64,000 bases of DNA from JAZUCL01 sp045639125 (GTDB lineage Bacteria > Bacillota > Clostridia > Oscillospirales > QAMX01), in contig JAZUCL010000022.1 in the NCBI GenBank assembly GCA_045639125.1, positions 1 through 64,000 on the forward strand, read 5' to 3'. Every line of letters starts with the position of its first letter. Positions within the stretch are counted from its first letter, which is position 1. The position numbers and the translations under genes were made by a program. Shown piece by piece: positions 60,170-64,000 of this stretch. The notes under the pieces were generated by a model. That model had not been told where the DNA came from, did no database searches, and saw nothing but the letters and a program-made list of their open reading frames with translations.

Positions 60170-61192
60170 ATGAATATTCTTGTTACGCTTCCACAAACTC
60201 AGGTGTCGAATACATTTCTGACTCCTATGGTTCACGAAAAACTTCACTCTATGGGTAATGTTACTTTTAACCCTTATGACCGTCACTACACTCGTGATGA
60301 GTTAAAGGAAGCACTTCATGGTATAGATGTTGTAGTATGTGGTTGGGGAAGCACTCGCTACGATGCTGAAATTCTTGATGCGGCTGACTCCTTGAAGGCT
60401 ATCTGCTACTGTGCAGGTTCTATTGCCGCTGTTGCTGACCCTGAAATATATAAGCGTGGTATTGCAATGCTTTCTGCAAACTGCGTATTTGCAGAGTCTG
60501 TTGCAGAAAGTTGCATCTGCTACACTATGGTCGGTCTCCGCCGTATCGAAAAGTACGCAAAAGTGATGCGTGATGGTGGTTGGAAGCCACTCGATTTCTA
60601 TAACGAGGGTATTATGGACCGTACTATCGGTCTTGTCGGTTTCGGTACGATTGCACAAAAGTTCGTACAGTTTCTGAAGCCTTTCCGTGTACGTATCCTT
60701 GTAAATTCCGGACATCTTACAAAAGAAGAAGCAGACAAGTGGGGCGTTGAGTGTGCAACACTTGAAGAAATATTTTCTAAGTCCGATGTTGTTTCTATCC
60801 ATCAAGGCTTGAATGACCGTACATACCACATGATTAAGGGCGAACATTTTCGCCTTATGCGTGACGGTGCTTTGGTTATCAATACTGCACGTGGTGCAGT
60901 CATTGATGAGGCGGAATTTGTCGAGGAGTTAAAAACAGGTCGTATTCATGCCGTACTTGATGTAACTGAAACTGAGCCTACTCCTATCGATTCTCCACTC
61001 CGTCGTCTTGAAAATGTAACTTGCCTGCCACACATGGGCGGTCCGACAATCGACCGACGTGCATACTGCACAACTACTGTTCTTCGTGATGCAGAGAAGT
61101 TCCTTGCAGGTGAACCTATGGAGTCTTTGGAGAGTTTTATACCTCAATCTCATATTGCAAATATGACCACCGCAAATTTTACAAAGAAATAA
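60170..61192 (+). CDS. D-isomer-specific 2-hydroxyacid dehydrogenase
   Basis: 340 residues, NAD(P)H-dependent reduction of a 2-oxo acid. Seen: nucleotide-binding GLVGFGTIAQKF near residue 153, catalytic Arg in INTARGAVIDE, Glu in DVTETEP, and His in LPHMGGP. An N-terminal substrate domain precedes (1-120). Substrate unknown; phosphoglycerate, glycerate and hydroxypyruvate are all possible. GGAGGG lies 6 nt before the ATG. Confidence 0.88.
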   Translation: MNILVTLPQTQVSNTFLTPMVHEKLHSMGNVTFNPYDRHYTRDELKEALHGIDVVVCGWGSTRYDAEILDAADSLKAICYCAGSIAAVADPEIYKRGIAMLSANCVFAESVAESCICYTMVGLRRIEKYAKVMRDGGWKPLDFYNEGIMDRTIGLVGFGTIAQKFVQFLKPFRVRILVNSGHLTKEEADKWGVECATLEEIFSKSDVVSIHQGLNDRTYHMIKGEHFRLMRDGALVINTARGAVIDEAEFVEELKTGRIHAVLDVTETEPTPIDSPLRRLENVTCLPHMGGPTIDRRAYCTTTVLRDAEKFLAGEPMESLESFIPQSHIANMTTANFTKK

Positions 61193-61199
61193 GAGTAGG

Positions 61200-61279
61200 C
61201 AAAAACTGCCTGTAATTTTTGATATGCACCACAAAAGTGTCTAACTTTTGTGGTGCATATTTTTCACAGGCAGTTTTTT
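61200..61279. terminator. Long nested bidirectional hairpin
   Basis: Outer arms 61200-61213 and 61266-61279 (CAAAAACTGCCTGT / ACAGGCAGTTTTTT) enclose a perfect 17-bp inner stem (61222-61238 with 61244-61260). Each stem is flanked by T or A runs, so both strands can terminate. It separates two convergent genes. Confidence 0.8.
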
Positions 61280-61280
61280 G

Positions 61281-62414
61281 TTACAGGGTTTCAAGTTCTT
61301 CGTTCATTTTCGCAATTTCTTTTGGAATATCAAGATTTTGTGGACACTTTTTTGCACACGCACCGCAACCGACACAGTCTTTTGGGTGTTTTGGACCTTC
61401 CTCTGTCGTGCCAAGTTGTGCATACATTTTCTTTGCCATTGCGTCAAGACCCCACACCTTCCAGTTATTGTACATCTTAAACACTGTTGACGGCTTAATA
61501 CCCTTGGGGCATACGTCACAGTAGTTACAGCCTGAACAATAGCGATTCGACAACGCCGTCAATTCGTCTGTCGTAATGTGGAGTTTAGCCCACTCGTCCT
61601 TTCCTACTTTCGTACCACTTACAGCATAGTTTACGTTTTCGTCAATTTCTGACACATTTGTCATGCCCGACAACGCACAAGTTACATTGGGATTTCCAAG
61701 GACAAATCGAAAGGCAAGTTCAACTGGATTTTTTGCGTCTGTATCGAATTTATCAAGGAATTTCTGACCTGCAGCCGCTATATTACCACCGCCAACAGGG
61801 CCCATGACAAATACTCCCATACCACGACTTGCCGCATACGCCATTCCGTCCTCGTTGGAGCGGTCGATAAGGTTATACTGTACGAGCATAGAGGCAAAAG
61901 CGTCTGTATTTATAAGTTCATCCATCAAATCTCGCTTGTCATGGAATGAAAAGGAGAGATTTTTAATAAGACCCTGACTCTTAGCCTTTTCGGCAAGGTC
62001 GATAAGTTTATAGGGCAGTACCTTTTCTTCCCAATAGGTTCTATTCATTGCGTGGAAGTGGTAGAAGTCAATATAGTCCGTGTCAAGTCGCTTTAACTGC
62101 TCCTCTAAATGCCACCAAAAACTGTCAGGAGAATCTATATCCCACATAGGCAATTTTGTAGACACATACACTTTATCACGAATACCTAAAGAATTAAGTG
62201 CCTTGCCAAGTGCACGTTGACCGTCAAAATTACAATATCCCCATGCGGCATCGTAGTAGTTTACACCTTTCTCATAGGCACGGCTGACAAGTTCATACGT
62301 TTTATCGTCATCTACCTTAGCCGTTTCGCCCTCGCCTATCATAGGAAAACGCATTGTTCCAAAGCCCAACGCAGATATGTCTACATTTGCACGTGGTATA
62401 TGTCGGTAAATCAT
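61281..62414 (-). CDS. Aldo/keto reductase with C-terminal 4Fe-4S ferredoxin domain
   Basis: 377 residues. Reductase barrel (about 1-270) with the catalytic Asp-Tyr region NYYDAAWGY, a Lys in VSTKLPM and a His in FYHFHAM; then a domain with CSGCNYCDVCPKG and CVGCGACAKKCPQN, two Cys clusters for 4Fe-4S centres. Common in anaerobes, electron route and substrate unknown. AAAGGAG lies 8 nt before the ATG; its own promoter is just upstream. Confidence 0.9.
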   Translation of the reverse strand: MIYRHIPRANVDISALGFGTMRFPMIGEGETAKVDDDKTYELVSRAYEKGVNYYDAAWGYCNFDGQRALGKALNSLGIRDKVYVSTKLPMWDIDSPDSFWWHLEEQLKRLDTDYIDFYHFHAMNRTYWEEKVLPYKLIDLAEKAKSQGLIKNLSFSFHDKRDLMDELINTDAFASMLVQYNLIDRSNEDGMAYAASRGMGVFVMGPVGGGNIAAAGQKFLDKFDTDAKNPVELAFRFVLGNPNVTCALSGMTNVSEIDENVNYAVSGTKVGKDEWAKLHITTDELTALSNRYCSGCNYCDVCPKGIKPSTVFKMYNNWKVWGLDAMAKKMYAQLGTTEEGPKHPKDCVGCGACAKKCPQNLDIPKEIAKMNEELETL

Positions 62415-62445
62415 ATTGTCTTCTCCTTTTTATTTTTGTGTTCAT

Positions 62446-62474
62446 ATTATAGCAGACTTTTTGTTTAGTGTAAA
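62446..62474 (-). promoter_or_regulatory. Sigma-A promoter of the aldo/keto reductase gene
   Basis: On the minus strand TTTACA (62474-62469), 17 nt, TATAAT (62451-62446). It begins right after the upstream amidase stop. Confidence 0.7.
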
Positions 62475-62476
62475 GG

Positions 62477-63028
62477 CTATGACAAATCAGGGAAAGTATA
62501 GTTGTTTGGCATAATGTCGTGGATATCTCGGCGAACTCCCTCTATGTGTATGAATCGCACAGCCTGATAAGTATACGTATCAAGCGGTCTATAGTCAACA
62601 TCTCTTGAATGGGCAGCAACTAATATATTGGCAGGAGTAGGACTCATTCCTACCGACACCACAAACGGCGTGTGGTCAAATATATCTCCTCGTATTTTTA
62701 GTTGCACGATATCTCCCTCTCGCACCTGAGATATATCAACCTCTGTGCCATAGGGTCCCACATCTTCATTAGTCGTTAAAAAATTATACAGATACTCAAC
62801 ACCCGTCCATGCAGGTGCTCTGTTGTCGGCACTTATGTAGTACCAGCCGAAAGTGGGGGTATAATTCATCACTCCCGCTCCTGCATATATACATTGTGAC
62901 GCAAAATTTGTGCAATCTCCGCCGATTGCCTCGAAGTCGTAAAATGCAGGATTTCTTGTATACGCCCAGCGATGTGCGTATCGTACTGCCGCCGCTCTGT
63001 CGTATGGTACTTGTATCAACTGTGGCAA
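62477..63028 (-). CDS. Amidase domain protein (papain-like cysteine hydrolase, Amidase_6)
   Basis: 183 residues. Seen: RAAAVRYAHRWAYTRNPAFYDFEAIGG split before the nucleophile Cys in GGDCTNFASQCIYAG near residue 40, then GWYY, VREGDIVQL and DHTPFVVSVG with a candidate catalytic His, and AAHSRDVDYRPL. No signal peptide or membrane helix. Such single-domain forms occur in spore-formers and may act on peptidoglycan; not proven. TTG start, decided by AGGTGA 7-8 nt upstream. Confidence 0.82.
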   Translation of the reverse strand: MPQLIQVPYDRAAAVRYAHRWAYTRNPAFYDFEAIGGDCTNFASQCIYAGAGVMNYTPTFGWYYISADNRAPAWTGVEYLYNFLTTNEDVGPYGTEVDISQVREGDIVQLKIRGDIFDHTPFVVSVGMSPTPANILVAAHSRDVDYRPLDTYTYQAVRFIHIEGVRRDIHDIMPNNYTFPDLS

Positions 63029-63055
63029 AAGTACATCACCTCGCCTTATTATATG

Positions 63056-63467
63056 CTCATTTCTTTCTATTGTGTGTCTCTTTGTCTCTTTTCTATTTAT
63101 TTCTCTTGGTCTTTGGTATTATTTATAATCTTTTTAGGTATAACTAAGTTTTTTTTCTGCTTCACTGGCAAATTTTCCGTCCAATTTTTTATTATTGAAA
63201 CTTTTATGCAAGATAACTTGCATCATTTTTTGTGTATTTCCTTTAATCGTCGGTTTTTTGCCGTTTTTTTACTGCTTTTTTATAAAATACATGAAATTTA
63301 TCCGTCAATAAATCTCAAAATCCTTTTTGTGCAAATTCACATAGCATTATGTAATTATTTTTCGTCTTTCAACGATTTTTTTCAAAATCAGTAGTGCTTT
63401 TTTTTTCTTTTTATAGTATAATACTCTTGTTACAAAGGTTATAAAAATACAAAAGGAGGATCTTACA
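63056..63467 (+). other. AT-rich intergenic region before ppdK
   Basis: About 410 nt, very T-rich on the plus strand, no supported gene. A perfect TATAAT (63417-63422) near the right end is the likely -10 of ppdK, but the -35 position has only GTGCTT. Nothing else recognised. Confidence 0.5.
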
Positions 63468-64000
63468 TTGAAGTATGTATATCTTTTTTCCGAAGGTAAC
63501 GGAAAAATGAGAGAACTTTTGGGTGGTAAAGGTGCAAACCTTGCAGAGATGACTAATCTCGGTTTGCCTGTTCCACAGGGCTTTACCATCACAACCGAGG
63601 CTTGTACAAGATACTATGAGGACGGCAAGCGTATCGGCGACGACATTCAGGCAGAGATTATGGAGAACATCGAGAAGATGGAAAAGATTACCGGCAAGAA
63701 GTTTGGTGACCTTGAAAATCCGCTTCTTGTTTCCGTTCGTTCCGGTGCCCGTGCATCTATGCCCGGTATGATGGACACTATTTTGAACCTCGGTCTTAAC
63801 GAAGACGTTGTTAATGTTATCGCTAAGAAATCCAACAATCCCCGTTGGGCTTGGGACTGTTACAGACGTTTTATTCAGATGTACTCCGACGTCGTAATGG
63901 AGGTCGGTAAAAAATACTTTGAACAACTTATCGACAAGATGAAGGAAGAAAAGGGCGTCACACTTGACGTTGAACTTACCGCTGATGACTTGAAGACACT
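63468..64000 (+). CDS. ppdK: Pyruvate, phosphate dikinase (5' part, cut by window end)
   Basis: 177 codons are visible of a protein normally near 880 residues. PPDK interconverts pyruvate and phosphoenolpyruvate using ATP and phosphate, giving PPi; in anaerobes it often works glycolytically. Seen: YVYLFSEGNGKMRELLGGKGANLAEM, GFTITTEACTRYYEDG, SVRSGARASMPGMMDTILNLG, and NNPRWAWDCYRRFIQMY in the ATP-grasp domain. TTG start with AAAAGGAGG 8 nt upstream. Strong codon bias toward AAG, GGT, GTT and ATC, as in an abundant enzyme. Confidence 0.95.
   Translation, partial: MKYVYLFSEGNGKMRELLGGKGANLAEMTNLGLPVPQGFTITTEACTRYYEDGKRIGDDIQAEIMENIEKMEKITGKKFGDLENPLLVSVRSGARASMPGMMDTILNLGLNEDVVNVIAKKSNNPRWAWDCYRRFIQMYSDVVMEVGKKYFEQLIDKMKEEKGVTLDVELTADDLKT

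Noticed and set aside
63047..63073. AC-N16-CATATAATA, a sigma-K-like promoter before the amidase gene
   Set aside because: The predicted transcript start would fall in or after the Shine-Dalgarno, too close for normal translation.
63411..63926. 171-codon minus-strand frame
   Set aside because: Antisense to ppdK, whose N-terminal motifs are clear.

Overview
The window is ordinary chromosome from an anaerobic, endospore-forming member of the Firmicutes, most likely class Clostridia (Oscillospirales-like; this placement is an inference from gene content and moderate-to-low GC). Supporting genes are dipicolinate synthase (dpaA-dpaB), a SpoVG-family protein, a SpoIVFA/SpoIVFB-like peptidase pair, HrcA with two CIRCE operators, RNase Y, PcrA, ThyX, an anaerobic ribonucleotide reductase activase, an Fe-S aldo/keto reductase, pyruvate phosphate dikinase and a long SRP RNA next to dnaX. 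I saw no prophage, insertion sequence, CRISPR array, tRNA or rRNA inside the window.

Layout. The left edge (1-317) holds two tandem near-consensus promoters firing leftward off the window (an rRNA or tRNA operon is a good guess) and, divergently, the pgcA promoter. From 2.1 to 32.6 kb almost all genes lie on the minus strand: the heat-shock block hrcA-grpE-dnaK-dnaJ and groES-groEL under CIRCE control; a lipid kinase, an rRNA methyltransferase and a glycerol-1-phosphate dehydrogenase; the elongasome block maf-mreC-mreD-PBP2; dut, a U32 RNA-hydroxylase-like protein and zapA; RNase Y; an M23-M50-radical SAM cluster; and galE with a sugar nucleotidyltransferase. Exceptions are pgcA, dpaAB and an RsgI-like membrane protein on the plus strand. 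From 32.8 kb the plus strand dominates: arylamine acetyltransferase-birA, SRP RNA-dnaX-ybaB-recR, and a 6.6 kb metabolic cluster with a SorE-like dehydrogenase followed by E2, E3 and a one-chain E1 of a 2-oxoacid (or ketol) dehydrogenase complex. A minus-strand block (46-54 kb) carries DUF1540, a phosphoesterase, a TrhP-like U32 protein, mltG, a CPBP protease, folate cyclo-ligase, a DJ-1 protein and pcrA. Then come tagA-like/thyX/tmk/amidohydrolase, spoVG divergent from murC, nrdG, a 2-hydroxyacid dehydrogenase, an aldo/keto reductase, a Cys amidase, and the 5' part of ppdK running off the right edge.

The points most worth a second look are: (1) three genes (rny, maf, spoVG) whose Shine-Dalgarno site and family N-terminus both point to a non-NTG start codon (ATT, ATT/ATC/ATA, ACG), in a window where TTG starts are also common; (2) the dehydrogenase-complex cluster, unusual in an anaerobe, with an unusual gene order and a single-chain E1; (3) a 56-codon glycerate kinase N-terminus ending inside a perfect bidirectional hairpin; (4) an orphan RsgI-like sensor module without its anti-sigma domain; and (5) a possible small RNA downstream of the amidohydrolase gene.
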